From positions 682,001 to 746,000 of the forward strand of contig PYIU01000002.1 of assembly GCA_003415625.1 (NCBI GenBank): DNA of 64,000 bases. The letters run 5' to 3'. The translations under genes were made by a program, and so were the position numbers. Positions within the stretch are counted from its first letter, which is position 1, and each line of letters starts with the position of its first letter. Below, in pieces: positions 52,831 through 62,971 of this stretch. Below the pieces are notes generated by a model. That model saw nothing but the letters and a program-made list of their open reading frames with translations, searched no databases and was not told the origin of the DNA. Source of the DNA: Aquanectria penicillioides (Eukaryota > Ascomycota > Sordariomycetes > Hypocreales > Nectriaceae).

Positions 52831-54350
52831 TAAACTTATAGACTTAATAAAATGCATTTAAATACAATAAAGTTAAGATTTATAAGAATATATAATTAAG
52901 GAAATACTAAAAGGCTTATAGCTTTAATATTTAATATTATAAAATAGTAAAAAAATAAAGTATTAATACAATAAAATTTATTAATTTAATGCTATTATAA
53001 TAGCTACTAGCTAAAAGGCAAAATAATAAAATAAGCTATAAAATAGTAAAATAAACTTTAAAATAATTTTAATTATTTTATTTACTAAAAATAAGGGTCT
53101 TTAATAAATAGAAAGGTACCTATAGTATACCTATTTAATATAACTTTAATAGCAATATATTGCTTATTCTTCTTCTATAATATAAAAATTAATTTTATAA
53201 TTTAAAATATAAAAATAAAGTGCTAAATTAAACTCTTACCTTTTTTACAATATTATCTTCTTAAATATAATCCAAAAAGAATAGCACTATAAAAAGAGCA
53301 GCAAAAAGACTATTTTACAACTTAAATTAGCAAAACAAAATACAAAACAACAATATAAATACACTTATATAGGGCAGCAGTAGCTATTAAAATTATAGCA
53401 CTTATAGCGCTGCCTTAAAGTGCTAAAATGCTTCTAACATTTTCTATTGCTTTAGCCTATAAAGGCTAATAATAAACAAATAAGGCAGGGCATAAGCCGC
53501 TACTAAAAGGCACTATATAAAGTAAAACAATTAAATAAAGCTTAAAATTTAATTTAAAAATACTTATAGTTTAGCAGCACACTTAGCAGCAGTAAAAAGT
53601 TCTTTTGCCCAAGCTACACAAGCAGCTCGGGCTTACATACAACCCTACTATTAATTTATACCGCTAAAATAAAATTAGCAATATATAACTTAGTTTTAAG
53701 CTATAAAATAACTTATAGTAAGGGCAATAGGAAATTAGCAAAAAGGGGGAATAGCTTATTAAATAAATTATTACTATTATAAATAATTAGCAAAAAAAGA
53801 GCTATAAAACCTAAAAATAAACTATAAAATTCAATTTTAAATTGCAAAATTCAATTTTAAATTGCAAAATCAACTTACAATATAATATATATATATATAT
53901 ATATTTACTAAAATAACTATAGTTAATATATATAAATTAAAGACTAAAAATACTATAAAGATATATATATAAAATTATATTAAAGCTAAAAAAAAAGAAA
54001 GAAAAGAAGTTTAAAATAAAAAAATAAATTGCTTTATTTATAAATAAGAATCCTTTTATAAAGATAAAAAGTAAGATTAAAGTAAAGTAATTTAAAAAAC
54101 ACTTTTTATTATAATTTATAACTATTCTATTATTTCTATCTACTAAATAAATAGCATTTATAAAATAATTAAAAACACCTATATACAATAATAAACACTA
54201 AGCAAACAATACTAATAAAAACATAATAAATACAAAAATAAAATAAAAGCATAAAATAAAGATAGAAAGCTATAAATAAAATATAAAATCAATAAATAAA
54301 CAGTAAATAAGAAATATATTAGACCTGCTTTTAGTAAATTTAAGGGGGTA

Positions 54351-54574
54351 TATTAAACCTAAGGTATTCTATATATAGGGAAACACTAAAATGCACTTTA
54401 AATTATAGAAATAAAGCTTAAAATAATTAAATAAAGGTTATATAAATATAATATAGCTCTATTAGGTCTAGTGCAACCCGACCCCTCTTTTAGAGCCTAA
54501 GCAATAAAGCAAGGCTAGAAGAGACAAAAAGAAAACAAAAATACACACAATTACACAACTAGTTCAGTTCAATA
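54351..54574 (+). repeat. 3' LTR of Copia element B
   Basis: 224 bp, preceded by the purine tract TTTAAGGGGGTA and followed by the GAGGT duplication at 54575-54579. Confidence 0.9.
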
Positions 54575-55049
54575 GAGGTCTTATTAAATAAAGGTATAAA
54601 TACTTAATTTTATAGTATCTATAATCTATATTTATATTACTTAAGCTTTAAATACTTTAATTTTAATATTAGCCTATTTCTTTTAATATTTCTTAAAGAT
54701 TAAAAAATAATATATTAAGAATTTTAATTTATATCTTTTTTAAGAAATTACCTTATTATATTTAGCTTTTATAATAGCAATTATAAATATAGTTTACTTC
54801 TTTATAATATTAAAAAGCTTATTATTTTTACTTAAGTTTATTAAATTCTAAAAGTTTTAATTTTAAATATAATTCTTAAGAACTATAATTTATAATACCT
54901 ATTATTTTTTAATATAAAATTTAACCTTTATAGATATAAATATTAGCTAATTATAGTTTATATCTATTTTATATATAAATTAAATAAATTAAATTTAAGT
55001 TAATTATATAAAATAATTAAAATTATAATAAAAAAAATAATAGCAATAA

Positions 55050-55050
<1 letters not shown>

Positions 55051-55080
<30 letters not shown>
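55051..55080. repeat. (AAT)n microsatellite inside element A
   Basis: AAT repeat of about ten units. The same tract occurs in inverse orientation at about 62944-62975 in the second copy of A, so it belongs to the element's 5' untranslated region. Confidence 0.85.
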
Positions 55081-55081
<1 letters not shown>

Positions 55082-55152
55082 TAATAATTTTATAGTAAAA
55101 ATTATAAAGTATTATTTATTTAGGCTTATAACTATTATATAGAATTATATAG

Positions 55153-55391
55153 TAAATATATATATAATAAGGTCTATTAAAAGCCTTATTTTTTATAAAG
55201 GGAATATTATCTTAAAGCTCCCTTTTATTTATATTAAGCTTGCTTTAATTGGGTTCTATGCCCTATTGAGCTTACTTAAAATGGATCTAATGCTTAGGTC
55301 AAAAGACAGAGCTCTAAGCTGGCTGTGTGATAGCCACACGTGATGGATACAGCCTTCAACGATATCCTCGTTAGTTCTATATCCCGCGACA
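55153..55391 (-). repeat. 5' LTR of Copia element A, outer half not RIP-mutated
   Basis: 239 bp. Its inner half (55153 to about 55275) is AT-rich, while the half facing unique DNA (about 55280-55391) has normal composition with intact CG, CA and TG. In coding orientation it begins TGTCGCGGGATA in the second copy (62630) and TGTCGCGGGATATA here. Confidence 0.9.
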
Positions 55392-57511
55392 CCAGTGTAC
55401 CTACAATGTACCCAACTTGTGGCGATCCGCAGAGCCCCATCAAAAAGACGTCTCGCTGCCAATCACACACTGTCTAGTGCAATAGTTGAGACCTCTCTTG
55501 ATAAGCTATCGCCCCCCTCCAAAAAAGGTGGGATAGCCGTGAACGACGGAGCCACCGCTTGTGTTCTGTGTTGTGTTGTGAGCATCTGACTTCGGGCAGG
55601 CCCTCACCTCCCTCCTTCAGCTCCATCGCTGTCTCGTCCCTGCAACGCGCACATCATCGCACGACTCGCCATGGTTCGCCCGCGTATTGGAGGCGACCTA
55701 GACCGGACTGATAGGCGAATCGCATCTCTTTTCATTCCCCCGCCCACTAATGATAGGGAGGCATTAACGGTCGTCATCCATCAGCCCAGATGCTGCCTGC
55801 CACCATACGAGCCTTGTCACGGAGCCTCACCGAGCCGCTAAGAACAAGACATTGGTGCGAAGTTCTTCATGAGGGGTCCTGGACAGGAAAGGAGGGGGAG
55901 GGGGACAGGACGAGAATATACAATTACATTTTCCCACCTTTGAAAATAGCACCTCCGCATTTCAAGGCAGTGAGCGGCTCCAGCCAAACAAAGAAAGACG
56001 AAAAAGACGAAAAAGACGAAAAAGCGGGCGGCGGCACGAGGGAACGGTCGGGCGTGATGATGGGTGGATGACCGGACCCTGATCGGCAGGCTTGGCACCA
56101 ATACAGCGTCGCTTCACCCATCCTTTGTGCCAAAGCCAACATAAGGTTGTTGCGTTACCCTTTGGTCCATGACTCGGTCGAATCATCAGATGCCATGTTG
56201 CTGGGAAGCTTTCTGTTGACCGTGGGTAGCGTTGGCATCAATCAACGGTTAACGCAGTAAGTGCAGTACATTTCCGGCCGGCAGCGCACGAGGGGCCATT
56301 CATTCAATGGCTGACGAGTACCGGAATCCGCACCCGCGCTATCGACGAAGAAAATCGGCAAGTCTGCACGTGTGAGCTCCGTTGCCACCACCTCCTTGAG
56401 ATACATACATGTACATGATCGTTGTTGACTCGTTAGTCCTAAAGGATCTCTGGTGGGGTCGGAGTACGCGGCGCATACTGTGTACTATTTCTGTCCGACG
56501 ATGATAGGTTCACAATTTCACCATATCACTATCGGGACCAACCGTAGAGGATAGCATAACTCATAGATGGACCCTTTAGAGTATAGAGCAGCAACGTTGA
56601 GGTAAGCGATTGGTGCCACCTTGAGTCTGTATCTGCTAGACATAGTTTTTTTTTCTTCCTTTTTTTTTTTCTTCAACTTTTTGAGGCCGCTGTTCTTTGA
56701 GGCCACAGTTCTAAACTCCCTTTTGGTATGCGACTGACCCGTAACTGCAACCTCAAATCATCATGATTGAATTCGGTCAGCTGCAGTCTGGCCTCTCTAC
56801 CTCTTAAAAATGTCTTCGAAGCGCTGCGCTGCGGATTGGCCGCCCCCGTGACGACCAACTGCAGCATGCGCATGCAGCATGATGACAAACTTGCCCTCCA
56901 TCCCAGTCCAGGCTTTGCTCGCTTCGATATACCTGTTGGGTCAACAGATAGGCCAACAACTTGGAGCGAATGGGACATGTGAAAATGGTGAAAACTTTCT
57001 ACGGCCGGGGCCTCATGGACGAACCCTCGTGACCCTCCTCGCTCGCCAATGTAGCACCAGCAGGAGCCGAGTTTCCCGTCATCGGCTGCATTCGCGCAAC
57101 CTCGTATCGTTGGTCAGCATGTCATTGGCACGGCATGTCTCTGGTTCTCGAGTGTCAAAGCGCGCTGCTGTGGAACAAATGCGTGACATGTAGACTTTTG
57201 CTGCGCGTGGTCGACGACAAACCCAGCGCTTAGCCGCGTCTATCTATCGGAAGTCGAACCGCACCTCCGTGCTGAAAGCCACTCTTTTTTTTTCGCACAT
57301 TCTACATTAGGCATCTGGTCGAGGTTGTTGGATCTGAAACAATTGGACGAGCCGAAGGAGCCAGTTCAAGGCCCTGCACTAAATAGAAATCTTCATGTGC
57401 GATTGGTGTAGAATAGATGGCAATGGACAACTAAGACTTCAACACTTGTCACTCGGGAATTATAATCTTAAAATGAATTGAATCGTAAAGTCTTGGCAGT
57501 TACTACTGCTT
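55392..57511. other. Intergenic in the gene island, no supported gene
   Basis: About 2.1 kb of normal GC content between the 5' LTR of element A and the Nudix gene. It contains a short tandem AAAAAGACG repeat near 55996-56022 and T runs near 56646-56672. Frames here show no domain. Confidence 0.6.
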
Positions 57512-58360
57512 CTATTGCCACATGTTGGTGATTTCTATGCCTTCAGCAAACGCACCGACTTTTCCGTCAATGGCGAACCCTTCAGCCTGCAACTTCCTAC
57601 AAGCCTCATAGAGGTCCTTCAAGGGAACCCAGAAACATTCTATAAACTCGCCGTCCTCCAACTCAGTAACAGGGTCCTGGTTTTCGGGCCTTGTAAGGTC
57701 AATCTTGACGTTAATCATAAAAGTCTTGGAGCTTGAATGGTAATTAGTAAACTAATACAATGTAGCAGAAATTGCGAACCAATATACCTTGAAGAAGCGG
57801 GTGCTAAAAGATACGATAGTTAGAAAAGATAGCTCATATCAAAGAATCCATCTCTTACCGCTCATTAAAATAGGTCGCAGCCCAGCACGATCCGGAATCA
57901 CCTCGCCGATGTAACCGGTCTCTTCCTTGAGTTCGCGCAACGCGCACTCCTCAGGTGATTCGCCTTCATCCATCAGTCCAGCAGGGAACTCGATGCAAAC
58001 CTTGTCAGTTGGTGGCCGAAACTGCTTCTCTAAGAGCACCTCAGGTCCAGTAGGTCGCTGGAGGAGGGCCACGACTTGGACAGCGTCCACGGCGTTGTTC
58101 TTCGGGCGTCCCTTTCTTTTCATTCCTTCCCATGTCCGTAGCTTTCCATTTCCATCCTCATAATTGATCCTTTTGGTACGCACGTGAGCAAACTGCTAGG
58201 ATTGAGACATTTATGAACATGGCTGGAGCTAGCTTACTTGACAAGACTCAGCCATTTCGCATCTGCATTGTCCTATGCTGGTGTCAGGAACCTATCGACT
58301 ACGTAATTGGTGTTAACCAACTAGCTCCTCGACAGAAACCACTTTGGATTTGCCCGACAT
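57512..58360 (-). CDS. Nudix hydrolase, ADP-ribose/ADP-sugar diphosphatase type
   Basis: Hydrolyses ADP-ribose or other ADP-sugars to AMP and a sugar phosphate; related to yeast Ysa1. The Nudix box is complete: G at the start of GLMDEGE, then RELKEETGY (pattern Gx5Ex7REUxEExGU). The upstream FEFPAG-like element reads VCIEFPAG, and the C-terminus has the family block ELEDGEFIECFWVPL. I infer five exons: 58360-58322, 58272-58238, 58169-57859, 57803-57788 and 57731-57512, totalling 621 bp and 206 residues, the usual length. The start MSGKSKVVSVEEL and the junction LVKINYEDGNG fit the family. Intron 1 has an atypical donor (GTTGGT), intron 2 an AAAAG acceptor, and exon 4 is only 16 bp, so the splice map needs transcript support. 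Neighbours are unrelated. Confidence 0.83.
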
Positions 58361-59037
58361 CTTGGTGCACTAGCTGTATCTTGCTCAACGAGCTGAACTT
58401 AGCAAACAGAGACTCGAGGTATTCGGATAAAGGTGATGAGACTACCTAGGTATGCAATCGAAATTGACTCTGACAAATTCTTCTGCGGTCTGTCCGGTCG
58501 TTTCGATTCTTTGCGATTGTGATCTTCGCATATAGTTCCCGGGCAGAAAAGAGCATCGCAACTTCCCCTCTTGACGTGCGGGCAAAAGCTACTCCGGTCC
58601 GGAGAGCCCCCCAACGCTTGATGCTTCCCGACAGCCGCTCTGAACTGACGATGCCAAAGCATTTACTGCGATGATTTGATAATCAAAGATTAAGCGAAGT
58701 TGGGATTTGCCAGAGCCTGTTATTCCGAGTGCCCTTTCTTGTTTTTAGCGAGGGATGCAGGTAGGCAAATAACGACCTCCAGCCCTTGCCGCGGCGGAAT
58801 GGCTTGTCAAATCAACTAATCACGATCATTGGTCGTTCCTCAGTCCAAACGTCAGAGTATCTTGAAGGTACAACCGGCGGGCGCGATTCCCTCCCCACCT
58901 TTGCATGACAGGCGACAGCAATCGCCTTTATCATCATCTCACACCACTTCTCAGTATTATTGGATTTTCTTTATTCTACCGCATTTCATCCGGATCCCTC
59001 TCGTCGTGATCTTGCAAGGGTAGACTTGGGTTTTGGA
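58361..59037. other. Divergent promoter region between the Nudix gene and the 59-kb gene
   Basis: About 0.68 kb between two divergent starts (58360 minus and 59038 plus). It should hold both promoters. No further gene seen. Confidence 0.55.
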
Positions 59038-60572
59038 ATGACGTCGCCTCGATTTCCGCCCCCCGGTCGCGAGGAACTCTCCCGCAAGATGCGCCCTACC
59101 AAGCGTTCGCAAAGCTCAAAGTCTTCTAAACGTGACGCCGGGCACGACGCACTTGAAGAACTTCCCCTAACCCAGAGCCTCTAGGAACCGCCTCTTGTGC
59201 TGGGGCGTCCCCAGCTTCAGCTTCCGCTTTCCCAACCTCGCTGCGGCGGCGGACGGGGCGGCGGCGGCGATTTCACTGCCCAAGCTTCAGATTCTGATTC
59301 ACACCCTCCAACCGCCCCGAAACCCTTCAACCGCCGTTCGAGATTCACGGAAGAATTCGAAGACTCGGTAGGTTTCTCCACATTCTACCAGCAGGGCAGT
59401 GATTCGAGGACCACGAGGGTGTACACGACTGCTAGGAAAAGCGTCTTCTGGGTTGGTCAGACCTCTGATCCTGACAACGTTTTGGACGGATCTTCGCGCG
59501 CCATGGGCCACGGTCAACTTTCTCTCGATCAATTCCCGCCCTCTGAGCAAGGATACAACGAGTCGAGGCCACGCTCACTAGCTGGCCCTCCCAATCCGCT
59601 TGATTTCTCACCCATCATGGACCTGAGCACATCGTCGGACGATGAAGATTTACCTGAGCTGACACGGTCCCCCAGTCCAGTGCCTCCGGTGGCTATGTTC
59701 TGGGTCCAAACGAGCCCCCAGCGGAACTTTTGGATGGCGCAAACTCCAACCCTTCTACTCCTCCTCGGATCGCACCCTCTCCACCAGTTCATTTTTACTC
59801 TCAGAAGGGCCTTCACATTCCTTTGAAATCTCAACTCTGTGAGAATCAAAGACCACTTGACCTCCCAACCAACTTCCCACCTCTAGACGAACACGAAAAG
59901 CTCTCCTCGATGGCAGAACATGCCCTCTGGATCGATTATAGCTCCCCTGGTGATGTTCGCTGGATTGGTGAAATCGACGAGAAGTTGATGCAGATTAATA
60001 ACGAGGTCAGTCGGCAGCCCGAAGTCCCCTATTGCCCCTCCTCGGAGTTAGATCAAAGCCCACCCTGACTCTTCGCCTGTTCACTTTGGTGGTGAGATGA
60101 TGCTAATGAATAATCCTAGAACAACCCATCAAGAGCTCCCAAAAGACGCTTAAACTTCGACAATATCAAAAATCGACGCCAAAAAGCCAACATACTGGAT
60201 AGATGGATGGTGGAGCCTGTTCGGGTCAGAAAAGCTCATTTCGCCAAACCCCTTTCTTCCAACCCCCCTCCCTCGCCAAATCCGACACTGGATGCCCCTA
60301 AATGTGAGGATAATGCCTTCAAATGGAACAGGCCATGGAAGCGAGAGATATACCTCGAATCGGGAGTATGGCTGTGTCCCCGGTGCGAGAGATTTCTGGA
60401 TCGTGAATACCCCAGCCCGGAAGAACAGAAAGAAGTGAGACTCGCTCACCATACAATTGGGATTTGGCCTCCCTTCAAGAGAACAATCGGAGAGCCACTT
60501 CGACGAAGAAAATGCGCCCAATGCAAAAGAGAGAACTTTTGTCACATGTTTGACTACTTCCGGTTGGAATAG
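59038..60572 (+). CDS. Unrecognised protein with C-terminal CxxC pairs, frame uncertain
   Basis: The 3' half is solid: codons up to 60005 (IDEKLMQINNE), an intron 60006-60119 (GTCAGT...TGCTAAT...CCTAG) and a last exon 60120-60572. That exon has a basic segment (APKRRLNFDNIKNRRQKAN) and two cysteine pairs, CPRCERF and CAQCKRENFC, which could bind zinc. The 5' half switches frame: ATG 59038 leads to a stop at 59182, a second frame (59197-59826) carries SRFTEEFEDSVGFSTFY and an acidic DLSTSSDDEDLPEL segment, and a third frame takes over near 59690-59730 with PNEPPAELLDG. Missing bases, as in other genes here, would explain this; further introns are the alternative. Composition is disordered, rich in Pro and Ser, up to the Cys region. 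I do not recognise the family. Confidence 0.6.
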
Positions 60573-60725
60573 AAGGCTCTAGAAAGTGGAATGATGGCTC
60601 GGTGAGGAAGAAGTTTGGATTCTCTGGTGGATCGTGTGTCCTAGAAGTCAAACATGGAAGCAAAGAAGAGCAGTGTATCGAACCAGGAAGGGGGAACAGA
60701 ATGAAGTATGTGATTATCTTGTATC

Positions 60726-61963
60726 TCATGTCTCAATCCTCCTGGCAGGTTCAGATGTGGAATTAGAGGAGGGAGGACCGAAGGCTTCCTGCAATCCATC
60801 ATCGACTGCAGATGCCAAGGATTGATTCCTTCTATCCATGCGCCTCCTCCATGGCCTATACACAATGATAGACCCAAGTCCAACCACTAGGAAAACGCCA
60901 CAGATGCTGCCTCCGATAATATCAAAATGGTCACCAATCGCAGAAACGCCATCCCAGAAGCTCCCCTCAGGGTCGGCGACGTTTTGGATCAGGGATAAGA
61001 CTTGAATAATACCAATGAAGGCAGCAACAAAAACGGTGATTCCTGTAAGAACAATGGAATAGTACAAGATTGCAACAGTGTCTCGAGAGAATGCCTTTGA
61101 CGTGTACAGGGCCATCATTAAAGCTCCGTCGGTGGTGTCAAGAAGACACATTCCCGCTGTCGTTGATTAGAGCTGTCGCCGCCGAAGAAGAGACGAAACT
61201 TACAAGTGAACAAGATGGGGAAGATCAAAATTAGCCAGATGCTAGTACCCTTGATGGCCTGGATACTGGCAATGCCGAGAATGGCAATCTCGGAACTTGT
61301 ATCAAAACCAAGCCCGAAGACCACTCCCAACGGGTACATCTTCCATGGTCGATCAATGACGCGAAATACTCTTTTGAAAACTCGAGTTAGAAATCCAGCA
61401 CCCTCAAGAGCAAACTGGTCCTGGACAGTAGGATCCACGTCCTCTGGCTCCTGCTGGCGTTGTCGAGCGAGGACTTCCTGCAGGCGTTGGACCAACTTGT
61501 AGAGGACCCAACCGTTTCCGAAGCATAGAATTATCAGAAAGGTAGCGCTCACGCTGGTTCCGATGATGTTTCCAATGCGAGTAAACCCATCAAATCGATC
61601 TCTAAGCGCACCACTGGTGGCGGCAACCACAATACATGTAATTACGACAATGGTGCTGTGTCCTAAAGAGAAAAAGGTCCCTACAGTGGCTGGTCTCTGG
61701 CCTGAGGCAATGAGACGCCGAGTCATCAAGTCGATAGCGGAGATGTGGTCGGCATCCAGAGCGTGCCGTAATCCTAGAGTATATGACAATGCCGCGGGGG
61801 AGATGAGGGCCGGGTGGAAGTGCAGCACCACGGCGGCAGCGGCCCAGACCACAATATTGACGACAATCAAGAGAATTATGATGACCAGACTGTTGGTTGG
61901 AATTCCGTGGAGGAATTTGGGCTTTGGGATTGCCCGAAGGCGAGATAGATTGAGGCCTGCCAT
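60726..61963 (-). CDS. NiCoT-family high-affinity nickel/cobalt transporter
   Basis: Plasma-membrane importer of Ni2+ and possibly Co2+, supplying for example urease. Two exons, 61963-61204 and 61156-60726, with a 47-bp intron (GTAAGT...GACAG), give 396 residues. The family signature RHALDADHISAIDLMTRR is in TM2, followed by FFSLGHSTIVV, the LGFDTSSEIA block, and GMCLLDTTDGALMMALY across the splice junction. About eight membrane segments are visible, with a cytosolic loop (QRQQEPEDVDP) in the middle. Size and motifs are normal for fungal Nic1-type proteins. It is tail-to-tail with the unrecognised gene at 59-60.6 kb. Metal preference cannot be decided from the sequence. Confidence 0.92.
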
Positions 61964-62629
61964 GTTGTGGACTGAATGCTGTTGATGGTGTTGAAATGGA
62001 GCCTCTGATCAGACCTTTTCCAGACACATCTGTATTCCGCTGGCTGTTGGACGGCTAAATCTGTTCGCCATTCAGTGCCGAGCCGTGGTTGCTTCAACGC
62101 AGATCAAAGAAGAACGGGAGAAGGTCATCAGCAAAATAAAGTTGCTTCATGACATAAATACAACCAGTGAATCAGAGCTCTGTTAACCCCGCCCTAAAAC
62201 TCCACCACCGGCCGGCGGGACCATCGCGTATAGGGACACAAGGCGCCATAGTCGTTCGTGCAAAGTCAGTCAAGCCCAATGAGACGCCGGGAAGACTACT
62301 GCGGCGGCGCCAATCATGTGCGAATATGCGCGGTAATCGCATCTTGCCCTGGCCGCCGGCCGCCGGCGCGCCAACGAGACACGGGACACGGGACGGTGAG
62401 CGGGGGCACATTTCTTATCGGCGAGTTGTGAGCAAATAAATGGAGGAGGTGGGAGGAAAATGTTGTATTGAAAAAAGTAATCGCTTTTCAACGGCCAATG
62501 GCGTTGATCCCTTTCCCACAAGTAAGGTTGATCAACAGATTGATCTCTAGCGGCAAATGATGTGCGCTTTTCTATAGGTATGGTCTAAGTTGCAGGCTTC
62601 TTTGGCCTTCCAAGCATCGCATTCCAACT
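61964..62629. other. Promoter side of the NiCoT gene up to the next transposon
   Basis: About 0.67 kb of GC-rich DNA, including a GC-palindromic stretch near 62351-62372. No gene supported. It ends exactly at the TGTCGCGG start of the LTR at 62630. Confidence 0.6.
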
Positions 62630-62868
62630 TGTCGCGGGATACGGAACTAACGAGGATATCGTTAAAGGCCGTATCCATCACGTATGGCTGTCACACAGCC
62701 AGCTTGGAGCTCTATCTTTTGACCCAAGCATTGGATCCATTTTGGGTAAGCTTAATAGGGCATAGAACCCAATTAGAGCAAGCTTAATATAGATAAAAGG
62801 GAGCTCTAAGATAATATTCCTTTTATAGAAAATAAGGCTTTTAATAGACTTTATTATATATATATCTA
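62630..62868 (+). repeat. 5' LTR of the second copy of element A
   Basis: 239 bp. The first roughly 120 bp beside unique DNA look unmutated (TGTCGCGGGATACGG...); the inner half is RIP-converted and ends in TATCTA. Confidence 0.9.
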
Positions 62869-62939
62869 TTATATAATTTTATATAATAGTTATAAGCTTA
62901 AGTAAATAATATTTTATAACTTTTATTATAAGATTATTA

Positions 62940-62971
<32 letters not shown>

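Larger units (their letters stand above)
39909..54574 (+). mobile_element. Copia LTR retrotransposon B, RIP-degraded, inserted in A and interrupted by Gypsy element C
   Basis: LTRs at 39909-40132 and 54351-54574, both exactly 224 bp, beginning TATTAAACC and ending TTCAATA (RIP-altered TG...CA). GAGGT duplications flank it. A purine tract (AAGGGGG) lies just before the right LTR, which places the 3' end on the right and the coding strand as plus. Degraded integrase near 42.1 kb, reverse transcriptase YVDD (reads FFYINNIIIIY) at about 43953-44000, and RNase H (TIKAKLLTLS, AIKEGLY) at about 52503-52560 on the far side of the Gypsy insertion agree. Its own length is about 6.7 kb. Stops in all frames; inactive. 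Confidence 0.9.
33576..55391 (-). mobile_element. Copia LTR retrotransposon A, RIP-degraded, interrupted by element B
   Basis: The outer element of a three-layer nest. Its LTRs (33576-33814 and 55153-55391, both 239 bp and alignable without gaps) are direct repeats. It reads on the minus strand: a degraded Copia reverse transcriptase motif (IFFIDNIIIAF, from FVDD) lies at about 36066-36114. The 5' LTR is therefore the right one and the 3' LTR the left one. Without the insertion at 39909-54574 and one target duplication it would be about 7.1 kb. The interior is extremely AT-rich with stops in every frame, so it is dead. I could not find a target-site duplication at its outer ends. A second copy starts at 62630. 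Confidence 0.88.

Noticed and set aside
53937..54188. 83-codon minus-strand frame, hydrophobic
   Set aside because: Phe/Ile/Tyr-rich translation of AT-rich RIP DNA; not a gene.
33576..55391. AT-rich block as a centromere
   Set aside because: Almost all of it is explained by three nested LTR elements with RIP.
33571..55396. Target-site duplication around Copia A
   Set aside because: Flanks read CACAG on the left and CCAGT on the right; they do not match as a duplication.
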